Assembly (NCBI GenBank): GCA_016716715.1 | Contig: JADJVE010000010.1 | Location: 85,919 to 149,918, forward strand | Direction: 5' to 3' | Source: Acidobacteriota bacterium | GTDB taxonomy: Bacteria > Acidobacteriota > Thermoanaerobaculia > UBA5066 | DNA: 64,000 bases | Shown here: positions 46,401 to 54,732 of the stretch, piece by piece | How positions within the stretch are numbered: position 1 is the first letter of the stretch | Layout of the letters: the number at the start of each line of letters is the position of its first letter | The notes under the pieces: generated by a model | The model's database searches: none | Seen by the model: the letters and a program-made list of their open reading frames with translations, nothing else | Told to the model about the DNA's origin: nothing | Position numbers and translations under genes: made by a program

Positions 46401-46559
46401 AAGAACGTCTGGCAGATCGGAATGCCGATCCACTGGGGCTTCGCGGGCAACCCGGGGCACACCGGGCCCCTCGCGAACTTCCTGACGCCCTCCGCGATCG
46501 ACCCGAACACGTGGACTCCCGAGTTCAAGGCCTTCCTCGTGAAGGTCGAGAAGGCTTGA
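43482..46559 (+). CDS. fdnG: Formate dehydrogenase-N major subunit, selenocysteine-containing (in-frame UGA)
   Basis: 1025 residues if the TGA at 44055-44057 is read as selenocysteine (Sec192). E. coli FdnG has 1015 residues with Sec196. A Tat signal (LTRRTFLKAGTAGGAVALGF) exports the mature enzyme. A 4Fe-4S motif (TCPYCSVSCGVIIHTLG, and GTLCPKG) and bis-MGD molybdenum/tungsten fold follow. The TGA sits exactly in the family motif: DSQARV-Sec-HGPTVASLAATFGRGAMTN. Downstream coding stays in the same frame (MGGNPAENHPCGFKWAIEAR) and is fully homologous, so this is readthrough, not two genes. Formate is oxidised to CO2 in the periplasm, with electrons going to fdnH. GGAGGAGGG precedes the start. 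Confidence 0.95.
44055..44095 (+). promoter_or_regulatory. Bacterial SECIS element directing Sec insertion in fdnG
   Basis: Starting at the UGA, the RNA carries a stem at 44069-44087: GGUGGCC-AGUCU-GGCCGCC, seven pairs with one U-G. The spacing and AGUCU loop match E. coli fdnG and fdhF SECIS hairpins, whose loop G and U contact SelB. Confidence 0.88.
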
Positions 46560-46569
46560 GGAGGCGGCC

Positions 46570-47457
46570 ATGAGCGTTCAGAACACTCTCGAGGTCGTCC
46601 GCTCCTCCGCGCAGGTCTGGGGCTCCGGTTCCGGCCTGCGCTCCCTCCCGACCGTCTCGAAGCTCGTCGACACGTCCACGTGCATCGGCTGCAAGGCCTG
46701 CGAGGTCGCCTGCCAGGAGTGGAACGACCTCAAGGCCGTCGCCACCGTCAACGACGGCGACTACCAGACCCTCCGGACGCTCGACGCCGAGTTCTGGAAC
46801 CTGATCCGCTTCGACGAGCGTGAAGTCGACGGCGGCATCAAGTGGCTCATGCGCAAGGACCAGTGCATGCACTGCGCCGAGCCCGGCTGCCTCGAGGCCT
46901 GCCCCGCGCCCGGCGCGCTCGTCCAGTACGCAAACGGCATCGTGGACGTGAACCCCGCCCAGTGCATCGGCTGCGGCTACTGCGAGACGGGCTGCCCGTT
47001 CGACGTGCCGCACTTCTCGGCAAAGACCGGGAAGATGGGCAAGTGCACGCTCTGCGTGGACCGCGTGTCCGTCGGCCTCGAGCCGGCGTGCATCAAGGCC
47101 TGCCCCACCGGATGCCTCCACTTCGGCACGAAGGAGCAGATGGTCGCGCTCGGCAACCAGCGCGTCTCGGCCCTCAAGGCGGCGGGCTACGCGCAGGCGG
47201 CGCTCTACGACCCGATGGGCGTCGGCGGAACCGGGGTCGTCACGGTCCTCGCGTTCGGCGACCATCCCGAGTGGTACGGCGGCCTCCCGAAGGCGCCGCG
47301 TATCCCGCTCGCCGTCACGTTCTGGAAGAAGTGGCTCCGCCCGATCGGCTTCCTCGCGATCTTCGGCGCCATCGTCGGCGCGTTCGGCCACCACCTGTAC
47401 CACGGCAACAAGGGTCACATGGACCCGGGCCCCGTCGGGCCGGACGAGAAGGGCTGA
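46570..47457 (+). CDS. fdnH: Formate dehydrogenase-N iron-sulfur (beta) subunit
   Basis: 295 residues. Four 4Fe-4S clusters are visible: CIGCKACEVACQEW, CMHCAEPGCLEACP, CIGCGYCETGCPFDVP, and CTLCVDRVSVGLEPACIKACPTGC-type blocks. A C-terminal membrane helix (WLRPIGFLAIFGAIVGAFGH) anchors it, as in E. coli FdnH. It carries electrons from FdnG across to the cytochrome subunit. It starts 10 nt after fdnG. Confidence 0.96.
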   Translation: MSVQNTLEVVRSSAQVWGSGSGLRSLPTVSKLVDTSTCIGCKACEVACQEWNDLKAVATVNDGDYQTLRTLDAEFWNLIRFDEREVDGGIKWLMRKDQCMHCAEPGCLEACPAPGALVQYANGIVDVNPAQCIGCGYCETGCPFDVPHFSAKTGKMGKCTLCVDRVSVGLEPACIKACPTGCLHFGTKEQMVALGNQRVSALKAAGYAQAALYDPMGVGGTGVVTVLAFGDHPEWYGGLPKAPRIPLAVTFWKKWLRPIGFLAIFGAIVGAFGHHLYHGNKGHMDPGPVGPDEKG

Positions 47458-47468
47458 GGGAGGCGCGC

Positions 47469-48158
47469 ATGAGCAAAGTCGTCCGTCAGATCGGCTTCGA
47501 CGAAGGCGCCTACGTCGCGCGCGAGAAGGAAGACGTCGTCGTCGGAAGCGAGATCATCCGCCACCGCCTCTCCTCGCGCGTCATCCACTGGGCCGTCGCC
47601 GACACGTTCTTCGCCTGCCTCTTCACGGGGCTCCCGATCTGGACGCCCGTGTTCGGCTGGATGGCGACGCTCGTGGGCGGCATGAGCGTCTGCCGCCTCG
47701 TCCACCCCTGGTTCGGCCTCGCCTTCGCGCTCTCGTCGCTCGTCATGGCCGTCCACTGGTGGAGCGAGATGGAGATGTCGAAGGAGGAGCGCGGCTGGGT
47801 CGGGCCGAAGCTCCTCGAGTACCTGCGCGACCGGGCGAACCACGACAAGATCGGCAAGTACAACGGCGGCCAGAAGGTCTATTTCTTCACGTCGAAGCTG
47901 GGCGCCCTCGGCCTCCTCGTGTCGGGGATCGTCATGTGGTACCCGGCGTCGTTCCCGGCCTGGGCCCGCCAGGTTGCGTTCCTGCTCCACAACTTCAGCT
48001 TCATCCTGTTCACGGTCTCACTCGTGTTCCACATCTACCTCGCGAGCATCGCCGAACCCGGCACGTTCAACTCGATGACGCGCGGCACGGTGTCGAAGGC
48101 GTGGGCCCGCATCCATCACCCGAAGTGGTACCGCGAGCTCATGGGGCTCGAGAAGTAG
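47469..48158 (+). CDS. fdnI: Formate dehydrogenase-N cytochrome b556 (gamma) subunit
   Basis: 229 residues and four membrane helices with heme-ligand His (SRVIHWAVADTFFACLFTG, MAVHWWSEM, VSLVFHIYLASIAEPGTFNS). The ending GTVSKAWARIHHPKWYREL is typical of FdnI. It reduces quinone with electrons from FdnGH, building proton motive force. The ATG is 11 nt after fdnH, with a GGGAGG nearby. It completes the fdnGHI operon; a maturation gene (fdhD or fdhE) is not in the window. Confidence 0.94.
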   Translation: MSKVVRQIGFDEGAYVAREKEDVVVGSEIIRHRLSSRVIHWAVADTFFACLFTGLPIWTPVFGWMATLVGGMSVCRLVHPWFGLAFALSSLVMAVHWWSEMEMSKEERGWVGPKLLEYLRDRANHDKIGKYNGGQKVYFFTSKLGALGLLVSGIVMWYPASFPAWARQVAFLLHNFSFILFTVSLVFHIYLASIAEPGTFNSMTRGTVSKAWARIHHPKWYRELMGLEK

Positions 48159-48159
48159 G

Positions 48160-48909
48160 TCAGAACCGAATCCCGACTCCCGCGAAGCCGTACCAGAGCG
48201 TGGCGAAGCTGTAAACCTCGTCGTTGTCGGCGCCACCGTCGAGGACCCGGCCGCCGGCGTAGAGGCTCACGGTCCGGGACACGGCCCAGTCGCCTTTCAG
48301 CGAGACGTCGATCGCCCTTCCCTGCGGGGCGCCGAGCGCATCGGCCTCCAGATCGACCGCAAACCGCTCGGCAACCTGCCACCGGGCGCCCGCGTAGATG
48401 AGAGGCACGAAGCCCGTGTCGGATTTCTCGGCGGATCCCCCCGCCCCGGAGATGTCGATCCTGGCATCGCGGATCTTGGCCGTCAGACCGAGACGGAGCG
48501 AAAGCGGCGACGAGGACGGAAACCGGTAGTACCCGGACAGGCGCCACGAGTTGAAGCGATAGCCCGCGTTCAGCGGCTCACCCGCGGGGAACGTCGTCCC
48601 GGCGAAGAACACGGGCGACGTCGGCGTGAAGTCGACGCTCAGGGCCAGGGGCGCGGCGACGAACCGGGCCGACCAGCGGGGCGAGACATCCCACGTGAGC
48701 GTGGCGCGCCCGGAGGCGAACGGGCCCTCGTCGTAGTCCGCGAGGGAGACCCGGGTGCCCGTCGTCCCCGGCACGGCGAAGACGTTTCGTGTCTGCCACA
48801 CGGGCCCCGCCTCGACGTCGAGCCGGAATCCGTCGGCGAGCGCGGGATGCGCGGCCGTAAGGGCCAGAAGCGCGAAAGGAGCCCATCGGAGGGAAAGAAG
48901 CTTCACCAT
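48160..48909 (-). CDS. Outer-membrane beta-barrel protein, unknown function
   Basis: 249 residues from ATG 48909 (AGAAGG upstream). It has a signal peptide (FALLALTAAHPALA) and an alternating beta pattern throughout (FRLDVEAGPVWQTRNVFAVP, RLSGYYRFPSSSPLSLRLGL). The C-terminus GFAGVGIRF ends in the Phe typical of outer-membrane barrels. Predicted small barrel of about 12 strands. It is convergent with fdnI, 1 nt apart. Confidence 0.75.
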   Translation of the reverse strand: MVKLLSLRWAPFALLALTAAHPALADGFRLDVEAGPVWQTRNVFAVPGTTGTRVSLADYDEGPFASGRATLTWDVSPRWSARFVAAPLALSVDFTPTSPVFFAGTTFPAGEPLNAGYRFNSWRLSGYYRFPSSSPLSLRLGLTAKIRDARIDISGAGGSAEKSDTGFVPLIYAGARWQVAERFAVDLEADALGAPQGRAIDVSLKGDWAVSRTVSLYAGGRVLDGGADNDEVYSFATLWYGFAGVGIRF

Positions 48910-49007
48910 GCCTTCTCTACGACGGCCGGGGCCCGTAGGATTCCTGCATTGCGCCGGCGGGAGACCGGCATTAATGTCCTCGAGCCAGATACGAGAAGGA
49001 GAGAACC

Positions 49008-49556
49008 ATGAAGCCGAAAACCGCCCTCTTTGCATGCATCCTCGCCGCCGCTTTCGCGGCGTCGCCCGCGCTCGCCTCCGACGCGAAGTCCGTCGCCGAC
49101 AAGGAGGCCGCCATCGCGAAGCTGCTCGTCGACAAGCTCGGGCCGGACGCCGCACCGATCAAGGTCGCGATCGTCGGCGAGAAGACGACGCTCACCGGCC
49201 AGGTCGAGAAGCGGGCCACGCAGGAGCTGGCCGACGAGGTCCTCAAGTACGCGGGTGTCAAGAAGATCGACAACCAGGTCAAGGCCAAGAACGAGAAGGG
49301 CCTCTTCGAGGGCAAGACGAAAAAGGAAATGGCCGACAACAAGATCGAGAGCAACGTCCGCTCCAGGGTGAAGGGCGAGGTCGGGACCTACTACAAGGAG
49401 GTCCGGATCGAGTGCACGGGCTCCACGTGCTCCGTGCGCGGCACGCTTCCCGACCAGGCTCGCAAGGACCTCGCGCTGAAGTCCGCGGCCAGCGTCGAGG
49501 GCGTCACGAACGTCATCGACCTTCTCCGCGTCGGCCCGGCCAAGAAGAAGAGCTGA
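49008..49556 (+). CDS. Periplasmic protein with two BON domains
   Basis: 182 residues. A signal peptide (FACILAAAFAASPALA) is followed by two BON units. The first includes IKVAIVGEKTTLTGQVEKRA and YAGVKKIDNQVKAKN. The second includes VRIECTGSTCSVRGTLPDQA and ASVEGVTNVIDLLRVG. BON domains bind membranes or phospholipids and appear in OsmY-like stress proteins. GAGAAGGAGAG precedes ATG. Confidence 0.85.
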   Translation: MKPKTALFACILAAAFAASPALASDAKSVADKEAAIAKLLVDKLGPDAAPIKVAIVGEKTTLTGQVEKRATQELADEVLKYAGVKKIDNQVKAKNEKGLFEGKTKKEMADNKIESNVRSRVKGEVGTYYKEVRIECTGSTCSVRGTLPDQARKDLALKSAASVEGVTNVIDLLRVGPAKKKS

Positions 49557-49580
49557 GCCCGCGCTTTCGCGGATTCAAAG

Positions 49581-49607
49581 GCGGGGGCGCATCGGCGCCC
49601 CGCTTTT
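49581..49607 (+). terminator. Rho-independent terminator of the BON gene
   Basis: Stem GCGGGGGCGC with GCGCCCCGC (one bulged G), loop ATCG, followed by TTTT. It begins 24 nt after the stop codon. Confidence 0.75.
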
Positions 49608-49616
49608 CGTTTCAGG

Positions 49617-51545
49617 CTACGGCGTGTACCAGATCGGCGACGTGTAAGCCCGCTCCGTGATCGTCATGCGGGTGCCGGGGAGCGGCTTCGTCCCGAACCG
49701 CGCGGCGTCGTACGCCGTCCAGCGCGGCGTCGGGATCTCGATCACGCGTCCGTAGTAGAACGCCCGCTGTGCGGGGTCGAAGGCCGGGTCCTTCCAGACC
49801 GCGACGAGCTCGGGCGCTCCGATGGTGTTCGTGTACGTCGCCTTCACGACGTCCACCGTATCGCCGACCGGCGGGAGTTTGCCCGTCTTCGGGTCCGGCT
49901 TGCGGGAGCCCGACCACGCGACGTCGTAGACCTTTTCCTGCAGCTCGCCCTTGGCGTCCATCCATCCCTTGACGATCTGGACCCGGTCGAGGTTCGCGCC
50001 GATCGGGTCCCGGAGCGCGCCGACGAGGAACGTCGGCGCCTTGCCCGCGGGGGCCTTCGAGAGGTCGCCGCCCATCGGGACGCCCTTGGCGTAGCCGACG
50101 CGCCCGGGCATCCGGTCATACGCGTCGTTCGCTTCGAAGTCGAAGCCGCCGAAGAACCGCACGATCATGCGCGTGCCGGTCGTGGCGTACGTCTCGCGGC
50201 GCTGCATCGCATCGAAAATCGCCTCGCGCGTGTTCTCCTTCGCCCACACGGCCGCCCAGCCCGACGCGCCGACTTCCCAGTCCATGATCGTCACGCCGCT
50301 CTTCTTGTTTCCGATGAAGGCCTTCGTCAGGCGTTCCGGGCTCGGCTCCTGGGGCGCCGTCTTGCCGAAGAAGTTGTCCTCTTCCATGGCCGTGAGGCCG
50401 GTGTGCGCGTCCGAGCTGCCGATCATCCCGAACTTGTAGGGGTTCGCGCCGAACTGCTGCTCGAGCTTCAGGCCGTTCTTCAGCGCGGACCGGGCGTACT
50501 CGTACTCGAGCATGTCCTTCGTCTTCGCCACCGTGCCGTCGAGGTTGCCCTTGTCCCAGAGCTCGAACGCGGCGAATTCGTCGTTCGGCGAGAGGAAAGG
50601 ATGGGCCTCGCCGGTTCCCTTCGTCTGCGTCATCTCGTAGAGCGGCTCGCGCTTCGCGCGCGTCTCGGCGTACGTCCGGTCGAACTTCTTCCCGAAGGCC
50701 TCGACGACCGGGAACATGATCCCGTTCGACAGGTTGCCGTTGTGGGCGATGGCGAGGACGTCGCTCCCCGTCTTCTGCTCCGCCATCGTCATCCACTTCC
50801 ACAGGTCCTCGGGGTTGTCGCTCCCGAGAGGCTTCAGCGTCGTGTACGGCTCGACGAGGCCCGCCTGCGTCCCGTTTCCGCGGAATACGACGTTGCGGTG
50901 GAGGTTGTTGCCGCCCGTGTTCGAGGTCCACTCGAACCCGATGAAGGCGGTGAACCGGCCCGGGTCGTTGTAAGCCTCCGCCGCCTTGATCGTCTCCAGC
51001 CACGCGTTGCGGTACGCGGCCGTTCCCGGCGACGGAAATCCCTTCGGCAGCTTGTTCTGGCCGAAGCTCACGATGATGTCCATGGCTGCCTCAGCGCCCT
51101 GGCCGCCCTTGATCTGGTCGTACCACTTGCGGCCCTGGGGCGTGGCGAGGAGTCCAGGATCGCCGCTCATGAGCTGCGGGAAGAACCCCATGCCGTCCGA
51201 GTGGTCCGCCACGACGAGGAAGTCGAGCGGACGGGAGAGCTTGACCGGCTGGCCCGAGTTCGACGTGACCTCCTCGCCCCGGGCGAACCGGTACGCGTCC
51301 CGCGGCGTGAGCCGCGCGCCGAAAGCTCCGGCGTCCATCGAAAAGCCCGTGTGGAGGTGCGTGTCGCCGAAGTACGGTCGCGTCGGGTAATCGCGGCCGG
51401 CGTACGGCGAGTACCCCGGCTTCGGGAACGCTTTCGCGAGGGCCGCGGGGTCGTGCTCGCCGGCGTCCTGGGCGAAGGCGGGCGCCGTCAGGAGCGCGCC
51501 CAGCACGAGCGCGGCCGACCATCCGAGAGTTCTTCGAATCTTCAT
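49617..51545 (-). CDS. DUF3604 family secreted protein (PHP-like metal site)
   Basis: 642 residues. It has a signal peptide (LGWSAALVLGALLTAPAFA). The early block YPTRPYFGDTHLHTGFSMDA gives HxH, then FLVVADHSDGMGFF, LAIAHNGNLSNGIMFP and MIGSSDAHTGL add His and Asp residues in PHP-metallohydrolase order. The family is uncharacterised; a phosphoesterase-like activity is inferred. It is the last gene of the operon with cytochromes and an arylsulfatase. It has GAGGGG before ATG. Confidence 0.85.
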   Translation of the reverse strand: MKIRRTLGWSAALVLGALLTAPAFAQDAGEHDPAALAKAFPKPGYSPYAGRDYPTRPYFGDTHLHTGFSMDAGAFGARLTPRDAYRFARGEEVTSNSGQPVKLSRPLDFLVVADHSDGMGFFPQLMSGDPGLLATPQGRKWYDQIKGGQGAEAAMDIIVSFGQNKLPKGFPSPGTAAYRNAWLETIKAAEAYNDPGRFTAFIGFEWTSNTGGNNLHRNVVFRGNGTQAGLVEPYTTLKPLGSDNPEDLWKWMTMAEQKTGSDVLAIAHNGNLSNGIMFPVVEAFGKKFDRTYAETRAKREPLYEMTQTKGTGEAHPFLSPNDEFAAFELWDKGNLDGTVAKTKDMLEYEYARSALKNGLKLEQQFGANPYKFGMIGSSDAHTGLTAMEEDNFFGKTAPQEPSPERLTKAFIGNKKSGVTIMDWEVGASGWAAVWAKENTREAIFDAMQRRETYATTGTRMIVRFFGGFDFEANDAYDRMPGRVGYAKGVPMGGDLSKAPAGKAPTFLVGALRDPIGANLDRVQIVKGWMDAKGELQEKVYDVAWSGSRKPDPKTGKLPPVGDTVDVVKATYTNTIGAPELVAVWKDPAFDPAQRAFYYGRVIEIPTPRWTAYDAARFGTKPLPGTRMTITERAYTSPIWYTP

Positions 51546-51555
51546 GTCAATCCCC

Positions 51556-52248
51556 TCACATCTTCCGGTAGCCGGAATTCTGGATCGTGACCTTGAGCTC
51601 CTTGCCCTTTGCGTCGAGGATCGTCTGGGACTCGTAGACGGCGCCGTTGTCGAGCTTCCCGAACTGCACGGCGAGAGACACAGGCGCGTTGTCGGAATCC
51701 ATCGTGCTCACGACGGCTGCCGAGGCGAGAGTGTTGTCCGCCATGTTCATGTCGATGGCGAGGCTGTCGCCGGGCTTCAGGTAGCCCGCGAGCGTGACGC
51801 GGACCCTGTTGCCGGGCTGCGGCGAGACGGAGAGCCGGCCGGCGGCCTTGACCGCGTCGATCTTCGCGGGGTCCGGCGGGAGGTAGCGCTTCACGAGCGC
51901 GACGGCCTCCTTCATGTAGTCGGACATCTCCTCTTTCTTGTTCTCGATGATCTTCCCGCGCAGGCCGCCCTTCTTCTTTTCCTCCGGAGCGGCCCCGACC
52001 GGGACCTTCTGGAGGGCTCCGTCGGCCCCGTAGTAGCAGCGGTCCTGCAGCGTCGACTTGTCCTCGCCCTTGACGTTCACGACGGTGGTCTGGATCCACT
52101 CGTACTGGCGCAGCACGGCCTTGCTGCTCGCGAGCGACGACTTGAGCGCCGCCACGCGGTCCTCGCCGGAGGGCTGCTGGGCGGACGCGGCGCCCGCCGC
52201 TACAGACAGGATGGCTCCACACATGACGATTCTGGACACGGACTTCAT
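51556..52248 (-). CDS. Secreted protein of unknown function
   Basis: 230 residues. A signal peptide (MCGAILSVAAGAASAQ) is followed by LASSKAVLRQYEWIQTTVVN, a Lys/Glu-rich helical section, and a beta-rich C-terminal half (RVRVTLAGYLKPGDSLAIDM, DAKGKELKVTIQNSGYRKM). A LolA-like fold is possible but not shown. It lies between the arylsulfatase and the DUF3604 gene, with gaps of 47 and 10 nt, so it is probably co-transcribed. Confidence 0.6.
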   Translation of the reverse strand: MKSVSRIVMCGAILSVAAGAASAQQPSGEDRVAALKSSLASSKAVLRQYEWIQTTVVNVKGEDKSTLQDRCYYGADGALQKVPVGAAPEEKKKGGLRGKIIENKKEEMSDYMKEAVALVKRYLPPDPAKIDAVKAAGRLSVSPQPGNRVRVTLAGYLKPGDSLAIDMNMADNTLASAAVVSTMDSDNAPVSLAVQFGKLDNGAVYESQTILDAKGKELKVTIQNSGYRKM

Positions 52249-52295
52249 GGGATCCTCTTTCCTTTCCTTACTGATGACGAACGCGTTGCGATCAC

Positions 52296-54732
52296 TCAGT
52301 CCGACAGTGCCTTCTTCTGCGCAACATCCGCGTGGGCCTTGCCCTCCGCGGCCTTTACGGGCGCCGGCATCGGCGCCAGCTCCACGGTGACCTTCGCGAT
52401 CCTGCCGGTGAATCTGTAGGGCGCCGGAATCCCGTAGTCCTCGACGACCGGCGTTTCCCCGTCCTCTCCGACGTCGGCGCCCTCGTCGGCCGAGAAGATT
52501 CCGAACTGCGTCCGGTCGATCCGGCCTTCCGCGGCTTTCTTCCCGTTGACGAAGATCGTTCCGAGGCCCCCCTTCCCGAGGCCGCCCCCGTCATAGGCGA
52601 ATTCGAACCGGATCGTCGCTTTCCCCGCGGAGACGGGCGCCCCCGCGGCAATGGTGAACCGCTGCAGCCCGAGGAAGTTATAGGTGTAGGTCGGCCTGCC
52701 ATCCTTCAGGTAGAGGCTCCAGCCGCCGAACCGTCCGGCCTGGCAGAGGATCACGCCATTCGCACCCTTTTCCGGGATCGTCACCTCGGCGGTGACCGAG
52801 TGGGAGCGGTTCTTCGCGTTGATGAAGACGTTCTCGGACATCCCGGCCATTCCCTCGTAGACCGTGAGAGACGTGCGGCCCGCCATGAGGTCCGGGCGGC
52901 CGGCGAGCGCGGCATTCGACCGCTCGAGCGTCCGGTCGTCGATGGGCAGCACGCTGTACTTCACGGCCTCCTTCAGGAAGACGTCCTGCATCTCCTTCAG
53001 CTTCGCCGGGCTCTTTGCCGCCAGGTCGTTCGCCAGACTGAAGTCTGTCCGCGTGTCGTAGAGCTCCCACACGTCCTTGTCGAGCGTCGTGCGGGGCTTG
53101 GGCTCCCACGCCGCCCGGTGGACGGTGCCGGCGAGCCAGCCGTCGTGGTAGATCGCGCGGTTGCCGAAGATCTCGAAGTACTGCGTGAGGTGGTTGTCCT
53201 TCGCCTTCGCGTCGTTGAAGGAAGCGAGCATGCTCACTCCCTCGATCGGTGTCTGAGAAACGCCGTTCACGACCTTCGGCTCGGGCAGGCCCGCGGCCGC
53301 GAGGATCGTCGGCGCGACGTCGATGACGTGGTGCCACTGCGACCGGATCTCACCCCTGGCCTTGACCCCCTTCGGCCAGTGGACGACCATCCCGTTGCGC
53401 GTTCCGCCGTAGCTCGAGGCGACCTGCTTGGTCCAGGTGAACGGTGTGTCGCCCGCCACGGCCCATCCAGCGGCGTAGTGCCCGTAGGCCATCGGGCCGC
53501 CCAGCTCGTCGTAGTGCTTCAGGACGTCCGCGACGGTCTCCGGCACGCCGGCGAAATACGTCATCTCGTTGAACATCCCGTTCATCCCGCCCTCGGCGCT
53601 CGCCCCGTTGTCGCCCACGATGTAGAAGACGAGCGTGTTGTCGAGCTGGCCGAGATCCGCGATCGTGTCGACGAGACGGCCGATCTCGGTGTCGGTGTAC
53701 TCGGCGAAGCCGGCGAAGACCTCCATCTGGCGGGTGAACAGCTTCTTCTCGTCGGCCGAAAGCGTGGCCCAGTCCTTGATCGCGGCCGGCTTCGGGGCGA
53801 GCTTCGTCCCCGCGGGCACGACGCCCAGCCTGATCTGGCGGGCGAGGGTCTCCTCGCGCAGCTTGTCCCACCCCTGATCGAATTGGCCCCTGTACTTCGC
53901 GATCCACTCCTTCGGGGACATGGTGCGGCGCGTGCGTGGCGCCCGGCGCGTAGTACATGAAGAACGGCTTGTCGGGTGTCAGCGACTTGACCGACTGGAC
54001 CCACTTGATCGCCTGGTTCGTCATGTCGGTCATGAAGTGGTACTTCGGATCGGTCGACGCCTCGATCTTGACCATGCCGTCGTAGACGGCCGGCGCCCAC
54101 TGGTTCGTCTCGCCGCCCATGAAGCCGTAGAACTTGTCGAAGCCGCTGCGGGTCGGCCAGCGGTCGGTCGGTCCCGACGGGCTGACCTCCCACGCGGCCG
54201 TCTCGTGGTTCTTCCCGAAATGGGCCGTCGTGTACCCGTTGTACCGGAGCATTGCGGCCAGCGGCGCGACGCTCTCGGGGCGCTGCCCGGTGTTGCCCGG
54301 GTACGCCGTGGCGGTTTCCATGATCGAACCCGTGTTGACCGTGTGGTGATTGCGCCCGGTGAGGAGCGCGGCCCGGGTCGGGGAGCAGAGGGCCGTAGTG
54401 TGGAACTGGTTGTACCTCAGGCCGGCCTGCGCGAGGCGGTCCAGCGTCGGCATGCGAAGGGGGCCGCCGAACGCGCCGGACTGGCCGAATCCCATGTCGT
54501 CGATGAGGACGATGAGGACGTTCGGGGCGCCGCCCGGCGCCTTCGCCTCGAACCGCGGCGGCGGCGGCGGGGCGTTGCGAATGTCCATGACGGTGCTGTG
54601 CGGGTAACTCGGCTCGTGGATCGGCAACACGCTCCGGTCCGGCGCCGGCTGCGCGACGGCCGGGAGGGCGACGGCACCGAAGAGGACGAGTCCGGCGAAG
54701 GAAATCCTGGCGATGGGAATCTGATCGGTCAT
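52296..54732 (-). pseudogene. Arylsulfatase interrupted by a one-base frameshift
   Basis: Two overlapping frames together give one complete sulfatase of about 810 residues. The first part has a signal peptide, NVLIVLIDDMGFGQSGAFGG (metal Asp pair) and FHTTALCSPTRAALLTGRNH. CSPTR is the C-x-P-x-R motif whose Cys becomes formylglycine. It reads correctly to YYAPGATHAPHHVP. There a GGGG run (53914-53917; CCCC on the coding strand) carries one base too many. The second frame continues PKEWIAKYRGQFDQGWDKLR through GDNGASAEGGMNG to the C-terminal lectin-like domain. This is either a true frameshift or an assembly indel. The ATG overlaps the multiheme cytochrome stop (ATGA). Confidence 0.85.

Noticed and set aside
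44070..46559. A separate 829-residue formate dehydrogenase gene
   Set aside because: It is the same frame as the upstream part. The TGA between them is the family Sec codon with a SECIS, so one gene is called.
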